64,000 nucleotides of DNA from Azolla caroliniana (Eukaryota; Polypodiophyta), in the NCBI GenBank assembly GCA_043228905.1, contig JBHGNT010000002.1:23932001-23996000 (forward strand), in the 5' to 3' direction. Shown one piece after another: positions 44,342-54,107 of the stretch; position 1 is the first letter of the stretch, and each line of letters opens with the position of its first letter. The translations under genes were made by a program, and so were the position numbers. The notes beneath the pieces were generated by a model. It was not told where the DNA came from. It ran no database searches and saw only the letters and a program-made list of their open reading frames with translations.

Positions 44342-45578
44342 GTTCGGCATGACGGACTGCCGACCTGTCTCCACACGCCTGGACCGGAACCAGAAGCTCC
44401 GTCCCAACTCCGGACCGGCCTGCAATGAGAAACGGTTCTGACAGGTTGTCGGAAGCCTGATCTACTTAACCATCACCCGACCCGACATCAGCTATCCGGT
44501 CGGCATGGTAAGTCAGTTCATGCAGAAGCCGACCGTGGAGCACCTTCAGTGCGCGCAACTAATATTACGGTATGTCAGCGGCACTAAGGACCGGGGACTG
44601 CTATACCGGCAAGGTATACCCGAAGAGCTTGTCGGTTACACAGATGTTGACTGGGCCGGCGATGCATCTGATCGCCGCTCCACTTCCGGATACATGTTCT
44701 CCATAGGTAGCGCGGCCGTTGCGTGGAGCAGCAAGAAGCAGCCCACAGTGGCTTTGTCAAGCACTGAGGCTGAGTACCGGGCCGCTACCGTTGCCACTTG
44801 TGAAGCCATCTGGCTTCGGCGACTACTGCGGGACTTGCGGATCGAGGTACCGACCCCGATCCCGATTTACTGCGATAACATGAGCAGCCTGCAGCTCGCC
44901 AGGAACCCTGTGTTCCATGCTCACACAAAGCACATCGAGGTGCACTACCACTTCGTGCGTGAGCGGGTCCTGAGCGGTGAAGTTGACCTACGGTATGTTC
45001 ATACGGATCGGCAAGTTGCCGACATCTTCACCAAGCCGCTCGGATCGGACAAGTTGCAGCACTTTACCGACATGCTTGGTATTCAGCATCTCGACGTGCC
45101 ACACTTGAGGGGGAGAAGCAAGGGCAAAGTCTCTACCGAAACGGGCAAAGGCCAAAAAATTGTTGAACCCGTCGGTAAGAGGAGAGCCGGAAGAAGAGGA
45201 GACAAGAATATGAAGGAAGCCGAGTCGACGAAGGAAGTCGACACATCCGAACAGGTCGGAGCAAGCGGCTGTGAAGAAGAGTTGTGCACTCAGGAAGAGA
45301 AGTGCATGCTCTGCGGAGGTCATCACGACGGTACTGACCATGATGCGGAGTTGAATGAAGAATTCGATTTCGGTTCACCGGCTGAAGAAGCCGAGGGAAG
45401 CATGGAGAAGGCCAAGACTCGGAAGTGGTCCGATGTGGTAAGAGGCCTGAAGCCGGAAGTCGAATCGGAGTATACCGATTCGGACAAGAGGTGGAACGAG
45501 TCGGAGACAGCTGACTCGGATCAACAGATGGATCCAGATGAGTCGGATCGACTGAAGGCCAAGGGGACACAAGCATAG
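44342..45578 (+). pseudogene. Copia B (left arm) RNase H with acidic C-terminal extension
   Basis: 44505-45578 (357 aa) starts in the RT thumb region (MVSQFMQKPTVEHLQCAQ), contains complete RNase H motifs ([64 protein letters not shown]) and continues for some 160 residues past the normal copia end. That extension has a Cys/His cluster (CTQEEKCMLCGGHHDGTDHD), an EFDFGSPAEEAEG motif and a Ser/Asp/Glu-rich tail ending KAKGTQA. The extension also exists in the other arm (47980-47474) and, in broken form, in copia A. Confidence 0.85.
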
Positions 45579-45587
45579 CGGAAGTCG

Positions 45588-45848
45588 ATGCCATCGTGGG
45601 AGAACCGACGAATCGGCAAGCGTCGGAGTCACAGCAACGTGAGTGCTGAGATGGGCCTATTGAGCAGACATGCCGACCGAGAGGATCGAGGCGCGCAAAA
45701 CCAAAGGGGTCGCGGCAAATGGGACCGGACCGGACAAGGAGCGCGAGCAAGGCGGAGTGACGCCAGGAGAAGTCGGTTGGAAGAATCGACTGCCACAAAG
45801 GTCGACACTACGACCCCACCTCAGGTTGAGCTTGAGGGGGAGTGTTGA
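45588..45848 (+). CDS. Basic post-pol ORF of copia B (left arm)
   Basis: This is an 86-aa frame rich in Arg (GQGARARRSDARRSRLEES) that ends PPQVELEGEC across the polypurine tract. It follows the extended RNase H frame by 10 bases in a different frame. The homologue in copia A (457-149) shares TG-GARARR--ARR and the VELEGEC end. The identical frame is in the right arm at 47464-47204. The function is unknown; a nucleic-acid-binding accessory product, or a frame-shifted part of the pol extension, are both possible. Confidence 0.5.
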   Translation: MPSWENRRIGKRRSHSNVSAEMGLLSRHADREDRGAQNQRGRGKWDRTGQGARARRSDARRSRLEESTATKVDTTTPPQVELEGEC

Positions 45849-46161
45849 GCGGCAAGCTCAACCGGAGCTGGATCGGCTGAATAAGCCGGAGCCGGTAAGC
45901 GAGAGGGATCGGGATGACGGTGAGCAACCGAACCGGCACGCAATGGAGGCCGGGTGCAATCCGTAACTGGAAGTCCAATCGGAAGCCTAGTATAGGATAG
46001 ACTACTAGGTAGCTATAGTCTCGTAGTAAGTGTCAGATGCTCGTGTGAGCATTGAAGTACATGGTACTTCTGTCAGTCCCAAGAGGACTTGTATAAATAG
46101 TGCTACTTAGCACAGTGTGTGTACAGAGTCTGAAAATAATTTTGAAATTACGTTCTGCTCT

Positions 46162-46209
<48 letters not shown>

Positions 46210-46230
46210 TGTTCTCTGTTTTACGCTTAT
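45843..46230 (+). repeat. Copia B (left arm) 3' LTR
   Basis: It starts TGTTGAGCGG directly after the polypurine tract (GAGGGGGAG, 45834-45842). A TATAAATA (about 46093-46100) is the likely LTR core promoter. A (CT)n run of over 40 bases follows in the R/U5 part. The last roughly 25 bases of the LTR and the junction to gypsy gag are deleted compared with the right arm. Confidence 0.88.
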
Positions 46231-46405
46231 GGTGCGATAGCACCGAACATGATCGGAGGGATTGCGACGAGCACAAGGAAGCACTACAACGGGATCTTAT
46301 CTACTACGAGGGAAATCAGATTCATTCGATGGACTGTCGGAGGCCGCTCCGACCGAACTTCCGAAAAGGCGGCATGAAGAAGGTCCTAGAGGAGGAAATA
46401 GCGGA

Positions 46406-46505
46406 NNNNNNNNNNNNNNNNNNNNNNNNNNNNNNNNNNNNNNNNNNNNNNNNNNNNNNNNNNNNNNNNNNNNNNNNNNNNNNNNNNNNNNNNNNNNNNN
46501 NNNNN
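46406..46505. other. Assembly gap of exactly 100 N
   Basis: One hundred consecutive N, the conventional size for a gap of unknown length. It lies almost at the centre of the inverted repeat, inside gypsy gag sequence on both sides. Confidence 0.99.
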
Positions 46506-46818
46506 GCCGCGGTGCTTCGGATCACGTTAGAGTCGGTTTTCTCGGTGTTTTCTAGCACTTTTGGCCAAAAAGACACCTTTGCTCCCGATGACTCCCCGAC
46601 ACATATTCCCGCGGTTGTTGGGTAATTGCTCTTCGCCGCTATTTCCTCCTCTAGGACCTTCTTCATGCCGCCTTTTCGGAAGTTCGGTCGGAGCGGCCTC
46701 CGACAGTCCATCGAATGAATCTGATTTCCCTCGTAGTAGATAAGATCCCGTTGTAGTGCTTCCTTGTGCTCGTCGCAATCCCTCCGATCATGTTCGGTGC
46801 TATCGCACCATATGCACC
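46506..46818 (-). pseudogene. Gypsy gag zinc-knuckle part (right of gap)
   Basis: On the minus strand the frame encodes a C-x2-C-x4-H-x4-C knuckle (CIWCDSTEHDRRDC) followed by a charged stretch (GGMKKVLEEE) and runs open into the N gap. It is the continuation of the gag frame that stops at 51766, interrupted by copia B. The two sides of the insertion fit in frame when the target duplication is counted once. Confidence 0.82.
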
Positions 46819-46858
46819 TGAAAACGTGAGTGTTTGCGGAAGCGTAAAACAGAGAACA

Positions 46859-46930
<72 letters not shown>

Positions 46931-47209
46931 CAGAACGTAATTTCAAAATTATTTTCAGACTCTGTACACACACTGTGCTAAGTAATACCATGTACTTCAA
47001 TGCTCACACGAGCATCTGACACTTACTACGAGACTATAGCTACCTAGTAGTCTATCCTATACTAGGCTTCCGATTGGACTTCCGGTTACGGATTGCACCC
47101 GGCCTCCATTGCGTGCCGGTTCGGTTGCTCACCGTCATCCCGATCCGTCTCGCTTACCGGCTCCGGCTTATTCAGCCGATCCAGCTCCGGTTGAGCTTGC
47201 CGCTCAACA
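46819..47209 (-). repeat. Copia B 3' LTR (right copy)
   Basis: It starts TGTTGAGCGG on the minus strand. Relative to the 5' LTR it lacks about 36 bp that include the TATAAATA promoter motif, and it has a longer (GA)n run (about 46868-46926). Confidence 0.92.
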
Positions 47210-47980
47210 CTCCCCCTCAAGCTCAACCTGAGGTGGGGTCGTAGTGTCGACCTTTGTGGCAGTCGATTCTTCCAACCGACTTCTCCTGGCGTCACTCCGC
47301 CTTGCTCGCGCTCCTTGTCCGGTCCGGTCCCATTTGCCGCGACCCCTTTGGTTTTGCGCGCCTCGATCCTCTCGGTCGGCATGTCTGCTCAATAGGCCCA
47401 TCTCAGCACTCACGTTGCTGTGACTCCGACGCTTGCCGATTCGTCGGTTCTCCCACGATGGCATCGACTTCCGCTATGCTTGTGTCCCCTTGGCCTTCAG
47501 TCGATCCGACTCATCTGGATCCATCTGTTGATCCGAGTCAGCTGTCTCCGACTCGTTCCACCTCTTGTCCGAATCGGTATACTCCGATTCGACTTCCGGC
47601 TTCAGGCCTCTTACCACATCGGACCACTTCCGAGTCTTGGCCTTCTCCATGCTTCCCTCGGCTTCTTCAGCCGGTGAACCGAAATCGAATTCTTCATTCA
47701 ACTCCGCATCATGGTCAGTACCGTCGTGATGACCTCCGCAGAGCATGCACTTCTCTTCCTGAGTGCACAACTCTTCTTCACAGCCGCTTGCTCCGACCTG
47801 TTCGGATGTGTCGACTTCCTTCGTCGACTCGGCTTCCTTCATATTCTTGTCTCCTCTTCTTCCGGCTCTCCTCTTACCGACGGGTTCAACAATTTTTTGG
47901 CCTTTGCCCGTTTCGGTAGAGACTTTGCCCTTGCTTCTCCCCCTCAAGTGTGGCACGTCGAGATGCTGAATACCAAGCAT
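47204..47980 (-). pseudogene. Copia B post-pol extension and basic ORF (right copy)
   Basis: 47980-47474 (168 aa) starts at MLGIQHLDVPHLRGRSKG, the last piece of RNase H, and carries the acidic extension with the CMLCGGHHDGTDHD cluster. 47464-47204 is the 86-aa basic frame ending VELEGEC. Both are identical or nearly so to the left-arm versions, showing that these frames stayed open in both arms. Confidence 0.6.
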
Positions 47981-49290
47981 GTCGACTTAGAGACAACAAA
48001 CCCCAGCTTATGCAACCGGTGCGTGATCTTCGCGTTCCAGGCTTGGGGGGCTTGCTTCAAGCCGTAAAGCAACTTCTTTAGTCGGCATACCGCCGACTTG
48101 CTCATCTCCGATTGAAATCTGGGGGGCTGAGTCATAAAGACTTCTTCTTCAAGCTCTCCTTGAAGGAAGGCTTTCTTCACATCCATCTGGTGAAGATGCC
48201 ACCCCCTTGCCGCAGCAACCGCCAGTACCACATGAACCATCGTCATCTTCGCCACAGGGGCGAAGGTCTCGTCGTAGTCGATTCCGTGGGTCTGCGCGTA
48301 TCCCTTTGCCACTAACCCGGCTTTGTACCGGTTAACAGAACCGTCGGCGTTGTACTTGACCTTGTACACCCACTTGCATCCGATCGGTTTACAGTGACAG
48401 GGAGGATCAACTAGGTCCCAAGTTTCGTTGGCATCGAGTGCCCGCATTTCTTCGTCCATAGCGGCACGCCAATTTGCGTCCTTTGCCGCTTCTGTGTAGC
48501 TCTCCGGCTCACGCACTTCTATCACCTTAGTCATGTACGCATAATGATGCGCCATGTATTCATTGTACCCGTACCGCATGACGGGATCCTTTTGGTGGGT
48601 TGATCGGCGCAACGCACTGTCACCTGATTTGAGGCCCTTCTTGGCCAGTTCGGTCTTCGTTGCCGAAGATCCGCCTTTCTCCTTTCCGGAGTCAGATACG
48701 CATCGATCCAACTCATCGTTGCCGGTTTCGAATTCCGGCATCTTCCTCTTCCCCTTCTCTTTGCGCGTGAACCGTTTCCTCGGTTCCTTGCGCGGGGAGA
48801 GCACGACAGAGTCTCCACCACTTGCCGTCTCTTCATCCGACTCGTCCAACAGCCTCAGTCGCTCGTTCGGTCCACTCAACCATAACGATTCCGGACTCTC
48901 ATCTTGAGTCTCGGCTTCATCATCCTCTGCCAGGGTTGATTCAGGCTCACTGGCCTGATCTTCCGACATTGGGTCGGGATCGGAAGTCGGAGTCGGTACG
49001 GAGTACCAGGATGCCGATTCATCGAACTCGACATCCCGGCTAACTCGGACGTCCTTCGTCCGGGGGTTATAGCACTTATACCCCTTTTGCTCTTGAGCAT
49101 TGTCGACTAGGATGCATTTTTCCGATTTTGCATCCAGCTTTCTCCGCTTCTGATCCGGCACATGCACATACGCTATGCTGCCGAATATCCGAAGGTGTCT
49201 TAAGTTCGGCTTGCGCCCGAAATACAGCTCATGAGCTGACACCTTGTCACCAATGCGGTTTTGTATGTAGACGGCTGTCCGGACTGCCTC
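47944..49290 (-). pseudogene. Copia B integrase C-terminus and truncated RT
   Basis: The 432-aa frame 49242-47944 matches the left-arm frame through the RT fingers (HQMDVKKAFLQGELEE, LYGLKQAPQAWN) and then jumps at VVSKS into out-of-frame RNase H-tail sequence, because the YVDD region and most of RNase H are deleted. Confidence 0.9.
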
Positions 49291-49293
49291 CGC

Positions 49294-50919
49294 CTAGTAG
49301 AACCGGGGCATGCTCTTCTCCTCCAGCATTGCCCTTGCCGCTTCGACGAGTGTCCGGTTCTTCCTTTCGGCCACACCGTTTTGCTCCGGTGTGTATCTGC
49401 AGCTGAACTCTCGCCGAATTCCCTTCTGTTGTAGATAACTAGTGAATTGGCCGGAAAAATATTCCTTTCCGCCATCCGACCGAAGGCATTTGATCTTCCT
49501 CTCCGATTCCCGTTCCACCATCTTCTGGAGGCTCCGGAAACAGTCGAAGACTTCGCTCTTCCGCTCAATGAGGTAGATCCAAGTATGTCGAGTATAGTCG
49601 TCGATGAAGGAGATGAAGTATCGGCTCCCGCCAAGGCTTACACTTTGTGCCGGTCCGCACACATCCGAATGGATGAGATCGAGCTTGTTACGGCTCCGGT
49701 TCCGTTCGGTGGGGAATGGAAGCCGGTGTTGCTTCCCAAGTTGGCAGGCTTCACAAATTTCGGCTCTCCGGCCGCTGAACTTCGGCAAACTGAAAACGAC
49801 TTGTTTCGTTTGCAGGTCTTGAAGCCTCCGGTAGTTGACGTGGCGTATCCGCTTGTGCCACAGGTTAATGTCCGACTCGACCTTTTGTCGTTTCGCGAAC
49901 AGAGCGGTGCCAAAGTCATTGGTGTTGAGGATAAACATCCTCCCATCTCTGCGCCCTTGCGCAATGACTTCGCCCTCATCCTCAATGAAGCACCCGAGGT
50001 GCGTAAACCGCACCTGCATCCCCTGGTCGACAATCTGACCGACGGACACCAGGTTCTTCGTGATTGTCGGAACGTGTAATACGTTCATCAGCTTCCCTTT
50101 CTGTCTGACATGGCTTAGAGGGACTTCTCCGACGTGCACGATTGGGTGAGGAGTGTCGTCTCCGGTCTCGACTACTCCTAGTTGATCCGGTTTCTCCAGA
50201 AAGGAGAACCACTCTTTGTGGCTCGTCATGTGGTTCGACGCGCCGGAATCAACATACCACACTTCCTCCGTTTTGGAAGTGGTCTTCTTCATTGAGTTTG
50301 CCTTGTGATTCATCACCAAGGCTGGCCCCTTACCGGCCTTTCCGGTTCCGGATCCTCCTGATCCGTTTGCGTAGTGCGAGTTTTGCCGGCCATCCTTACC
50401 GGTCTTGCTGGATCCGGATTTGTCTGAATCGGCACGCTTTCTCCAGCACTCGCTTTCCCTGTGGCCTTTTTTGCCACAGTACCAGCATTCTGTAGCGGAT
50501 TTGTCTTGCCGGCCTCCGACACCGCCTTGACTCCCCCTGCTTGTGGAAGTCCCGGAACTGCTGTCGGCATGCTCATAGAGCTTCCGTTCTTGCTCTTGCC
50601 GGCCGCCTCCACTGCGTGCCGACCCACCTCTTCCACCATGCCCATGGAGCCGATCCGTTCCCGTGTACAGCATTCGGCTGTCCGGGGATGCACTGGTAGA
50701 TGCACTGGCGTGGTTCTCCTGTACAAGGAGCATCGATTGTAAGTCACAGAATGAGGGGGTATTCTCCCTTGTACATACCGCAGTCCGGAACGCTCCGAAC
50801 TCGGACGCCAGGCCTCCGAGACATACCTGCACCATCTCGTCTTCCTCTACGGTAACATTGATAGAGGCGAGCGAGTCGCAGATCTCCTTTATCCGGCCCG
50901 TGTAGTCTGCCACGGACAT
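49294..50919 (-). pseudogene. Copia B gag C-terminal half, protease and integrase
   Basis: A long clean frame of 541 aa. It contains the end of the gag capsid region (VQVCLGGLASEFGAFRTAV), a CCHC knuckle (CWYCGKKGHRESEC), protease (YVDSGASNHMTSHKEW), pre-integrase zinc site and the integrase core (CLRSDGGKEYFSGQF, EQNGVAERKN). It stops at a TAG after MPRFY that is shared with the left arm. This is the best-preserved retroelement frame in the window. Confidence 0.92.
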
Positions 50920-51275
50920 GTTCTTCTATCGAACATTGCTCAACTCCTGTCTGAGTTGCAGCTTCCGGGCAGTGGTGCTTGCGGTGGAAACCTTTTTCAG
51001 GTTCCCCCAAGCATCCTTCGGTGTCTTGGCGTCACGGATGTGGCTGAGCAGTTGATCGCCGACACTGGACGCGAAGCAGTACATCACCCTGCTTGCCGCC
51101 TGTTCCCATACCAGGAAGTCCTTCTGTGCCGAGTCGGGCGCCGCATCATTCTCTCCTTCGACATAACTCTAGTACCCGTGTCCAAGCAGGTACTGGTGCA
51201 TCTTGTAAGACCAGGATGCGTAGTTGCTCCTATCGAGCTTCTCCACCGGGAACGACGTAGCCATGCCTCTATCCA
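50920..51275 (-). pseudogene. Copia B gag N-terminal half
   Basis: It is a continuation of the gag frame upstream, starting MDRGMATSF near 51274. It is closed by two stops: a TAG after LLGHGY (near 51172) and a TAG before KNMSVADYTG (near 50928). The homologous gag of copia A is open over this part. Confidence 0.85.
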
Positions 51276-51357
51276 TGTCTTCTACTGTGTCTGTTTTCGA
51301 CCTGTTAGGGTTTTCTTCTCAAGAGTAAATGTCTGCAGCAGAGGTTCTCAACCCTCG

Positions 51358-51370
51358 CGCTCTGATACCA
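51358..51370 (-). promoter_or_regulatory. Primer binding site of copia B
   Basis: The minus strand reads TGGTATCAGAGCG next to the 5' LTR, the initiator tRNA-Met type site also used by copia A and D. Confidence 0.9.
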
Positions 51371-51765
51371 TGAAAACGTGAGTGTTTGCGGAAGCGTAAA
51401 ACAGAGAACAACACAGAGAGAGAGAGAGAGAGAGAGCAGAACGTAATTTCAAAATTATTTTCAGACTCTGTACACACACTGTGCTAAGTAGCACTATTTA
51501 TACAAGTTCTCTTGGGATTGACAGAAGTACCATGTACTTCAATGCTCACACGAGCATCTGACACTTACTATGAGACTATAGCTACCTAGTAGTCTATCCT
51601 ATACTAGGCTTCCGATTGGACTTCCGGTTACGGATTGCAGCCGGCCTCCACTGCTTGCCGGTTTGGTTGCTCACCATCATACCGATCCGTTTCGCCCGAT
51701 CCGTCTCGCTTACCGGCTCCGGCTTATTCAGCCGATCCGGCTCTGGTTGAGCTTGCCGCTCAACA
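51371..51765 (-). repeat. Copia B 5' LTR, 395 bp
   Basis: TG...CA ends, with the primer site on the left and gypsy gag on the right. The minus-strand TATAAATA at 51495-51502 is the likely core promoter, with a short (GA)n run at 51416-51435 downstream of it. Confidence 0.92.
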
Positions 51766-52527
51766 ACACCAACGGTCCATATACTTAGAACTTGTGGGAC
51801 GGTCATCCGACTTCTTCACCATCGCGATTTTTAGATTCTCCATCTCCTTCAACAACCGCTCCACCGTAGTTGCGTCGATTCCCTTCTCAGTCGTAGCTTC
51901 CCGAGCCCACGGTTGATGGTCTTCAGATCCGGATCTCGGTTTCGGGATTGGTTCTGAAACCCTCTTTTCTTCGTTGGCCAGCCATTGCCCCCTCTTTGTG
52001 TATCGCGCGACGATATCCCGCATGCTTTCCCATGTTTCGGTGAGGCCACTCTTGGTATTCGTGTCCTCTAGAAGCACTCCAAGATCCTTCCAGTCCCAGA
52101 CGTCTACGGCTCGTAAGAACATGATAACTTTGTCCGGTGCGAGGATAGCTTGATCTCTCGGAGACAACCTCCCAAACCGACTTTCGAATGCTGAAAACAC
52201 ATCGAGGACCTTCATACCCTTGTCGGGTGTTTCCACCCAATCCTCGAATCCTCTCCGCGTTGCCTTGGAGGAGTCCTCGATAGCGAACGCCGTCTTTAGC
52301 GCCTCTTCAAACGCTTCCCACGTCGGATTTTGTTGTCGTAGCCCGTGGATACTTGCTTGAAGCCCGTCGGTAGCCACCCGGTTGAAGGATGCCACTTGCA
52401 GTCCTTCCGAAATCCCGCACCATAGCATTTCCGCCTTGTAGTCCCGAAGATAGTGTGATACGTCCTTTTCGTTGAATTGCCCGATCCGTTGCACGAGTCG
52501 CTCCACTGTTGCCGCTATCTCCGACAT
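51766..52527 (-). pseudogene. Gypsy gag, capsid part
   Basis: This 250-aa frame starts MSEIAATVERLVQRIGQFNE, with a capsid-like helical region (DYKAEMLWCGISEGLQVASF, WEAFEEALKTAFAIED) and a charged C-terminal part. It ends in the copia B LTR; the reading frame resumes on the other side of copia B with the zinc knuckle at 46818. Gag packages the element RNA. A clean capsid frame suggests moderate age. Confidence 0.82.
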
Positions 52528-52610
52528 CGCACGTTGTTATTGAAGCATCTGCTCGAACATCATCATCATATTGTTATCCTCCAGTTGATTTTCCATCTCC
52601 TTGCCACGCG

Positions 52611-52630
52611 TGTTCACGTCGGGTTCACCA
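52611..52630 (-). promoter_or_regulatory. Primer binding site of the gypsy element
   Basis: The minus strand reads TGGTGAACCCGACGTGAAC, four bases from the LTR end. The TGG start fits a tRNA CCA end, but I cannot name the tRNA. Confidence 0.6.
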
Positions 52631-52634
52631 CTTG

Positions 52635-53375
52635 TGTCGTGCCTTTCGGCTCCGGATTGTTGCGTGAGTCGGGTGGGAACCATTGAGGTTTTGGACTAGG
52701 AGAAAGAAGAATATGAGATACGGCTCCTTATGAATGGATTGCAAGAAAGAGAAATATTTGAAGGAAGATATGAAACTCGTGAATCCCACGAGTATAGTGT
52801 ATTAATTGATACTTAGAATGTAAGAGAGAAATAGATGGAAAAAAATCGTGAATCCCACGAATATATTAGATTGATGAAAATACTTGTAAAATAATCAACA
52901 ACCCCCATACATCATTCTCTCCTCCTTATATAAGGATGGAAGAGGCTAAGCATAGCTTCATGCTTTTGTTTTCTAAAGTGTTCATGCACACTAAATGTGC
53001 ATGAGTTGCCTTTTTACACTATGCTTTTATTTCCTAAATATAGTACACATGCTCGCTAGATGTGCACGAGTCACTTTTTATTGGTGTACATTTTTCTTAT
53101 AAATAAAGTATTCACGCATTCTAAAAAATGCATGACTTTCGTTTTAATAAAGGTAGGCGTAAAGAAAGGTCTTATACGTATGAAATCTAAAAAACACTTA
53201 GGATAAGTTAGTATGATGGTAAGGTTGGGCTTTGTCTACGTGGAGGTATAGGGTTTGAATCTTGCTCTATGCACGTAATAAATATTTTTAATATTTTATT
53301 TTATTTATTATACGTACTTTAAATCGGATATAGTATTTTACATATTTCTTGTATTAATTGATTCACACTATGACA
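52635..53375 (-). repeat. 5' LTR of the gypsy element, 741 bp
   Basis: Partner of 37484-38228. On the plus strand it starts TGTCGTGCC and ends ACTATGACA. The terminal inverted repeat TGTCAT/ATGACA is complete when both LTRs are compared. The tRNA-like segment lies at about 53196-53276. Confidence 0.9.
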
Positions 53376-54107
53376 ACGCAATAACGCGTGACACCGTGCA
53401 ATGAAGCCGCTAAAGACACTACACAATAACACGTGATACTACGCAATAACACATGGATTCCACAACCGTGCAACAAAGCCGTGAAGAGCCGATCTATCGC
53501 AAAGCCGCGAAGAAAGACGCAAGCTGAACCACAAACTTCGCAACTATGCACAACGCAAGCTGGAGCATGGATTCCGCAACTCCACATAAAGCAAGTCGAC
53601 GCGATTGACGCGGACTCCCGAACGCGAGTCGAAGCCATCTGAAACCGACGCGGACTCCCGAACGCGAGTCGACGCGGACCATCTGAAACCGACCTGACTT
53701 GAGCTTGAGGGGGCGTGTTGAGAATCAAGCTCAACTTGGTCTAGTGTGTGCACTCACCTTGAGAGGGAATAGACACTCCAACGGCCAAGAGTCACCATTA
53801 TGTCACCACTTTGTATTCTAGCGTTTAGTATGAGTTATAGAATCATATTCTATGACACATAACTTATGAGCTTTCGCATTCCCCATGCTCCATGAGTCTT
53901 GTAGTTAATGAAGAGAGAGGGTGACTATATAAAGCACCCTCCTCCCACCTTGTATTATGTTGAGTCTTTCTCCTTTGTTAATATACTTTACTTTGCGTAT
54001 TCTCTGTGTCTTACTCTTTGTCTCTCTCTCACTCTCTCTCTCTCTCATACACACACACACAGTTCACACCTATTCCGCTACACAAGAATCATATCCGATT
54101 CTTTACA
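53376..54107 (+). mobile_element. Copia C right part: post-pol region, PPT and 3' LTR
   Basis: It begins with the ACGC duplication and continues the copia C sequence that stops at 37483. 53376-53703 is GC-rich, non-coding-looking sequence with a 40-44-bp tandem repeat (GACGCGGACTCCCGAACGCG, 53607-53690). The polypurine tract CTTGAGGGGGCG (53704-53715) is followed by the 3' LTR (53716-54107). The LTR is homologous to the copia D LTR, confirming the family. Confidence 0.85.
53716..54107 (+). repeat. Copia C 3' LTR, 392 bp
   Basis: It starts TGTTGAGAATCAAGC and ends GATTCTTTACA. TATATAAA at 53926-53933 is the likely promoter TATA box, followed by a (CT)n and (CA)n-rich region (54015-54062). Its last bases form a palindrome with the start of copia D. 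Confidence 0.9.

Larger units (their letters stand above)
42315..46405 (+). repeat. Left arm of a 4-kb inverted repeat across the gap
   Basis: This stretch is the reverse complement of 46636 to about 49787. It includes copia B sequence from mid-integrase to the 3' LTR and, beyond the LTR, about 170 bp of the gypsy gag zinc-knuckle region (46234-46405). The arms share the same in-frame TAG after MPRFY, so they were copied after that mutation. They differ by a roughly 950-bp deletion in the right arm (RT/RNase H), a roughly 36-bp LTR deletion in the right arm, a roughly 29-bp deletion at the LTR/gag junction in the left arm, and scattered substitutions. Confidence 0.92.
46819..51765 (-). mobile_element. 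Copia B (right copy), nested in gypsy gag
   Basis: This 4.9-kb copia element has both LTRs (51371-51765 and 46819-47209), a primer binding site (51358-51370) and a polypurine tract (47210-47220). The flanking five bases are GCACC (46814-46818) and ACACC (51766-51770), a target duplication with one mismatch. Its pol is shortened by a deletion of about 950 bp within RT/RNase H (near 47986), with a 2-base overlap at the junction. Stop codons in gag and after MPRFY make it non-autonomous. Confidence 0.93.
37484..53375 (-). mobile_element. 15.9-kb Ty3/gypsy element carrying nested copia B
   Basis: Two long LTRs (37484-38228 and 52635-53375) start TGTC and end CACA (left LTR) or GACA (right LTR) on the plus strand. 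They flank, in minus orientation: primer site, gag (52527-51766, then 46818-46506), protease (42305-41838), RT, RNase H and integrase (to about 38300) and a polypurine tract (38229-38240). The bases ACGC sit immediately outside both LTRs (37480-37483 and 53376-53379), a target duplication that also reconnects copia C across the insertion. Without the nested copia B and the inverted arm the element would be roughly 6-7 kb. Its RT uses FLDD instead of the YxDD seen in most gypsy elements. Many frame breaks are present. Confidence 0.88.

Noticed and set aside
42315-46405. Reading the left copia arm as an independent second insertion into the gypsy element
   Set aside because: It has no 5' half and no flanking duplication, it carries inverted host gag sequence beyond the LTR, and it shares a private stop with the other copy. 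An inverted duplication or scaffolding artefact fits better.
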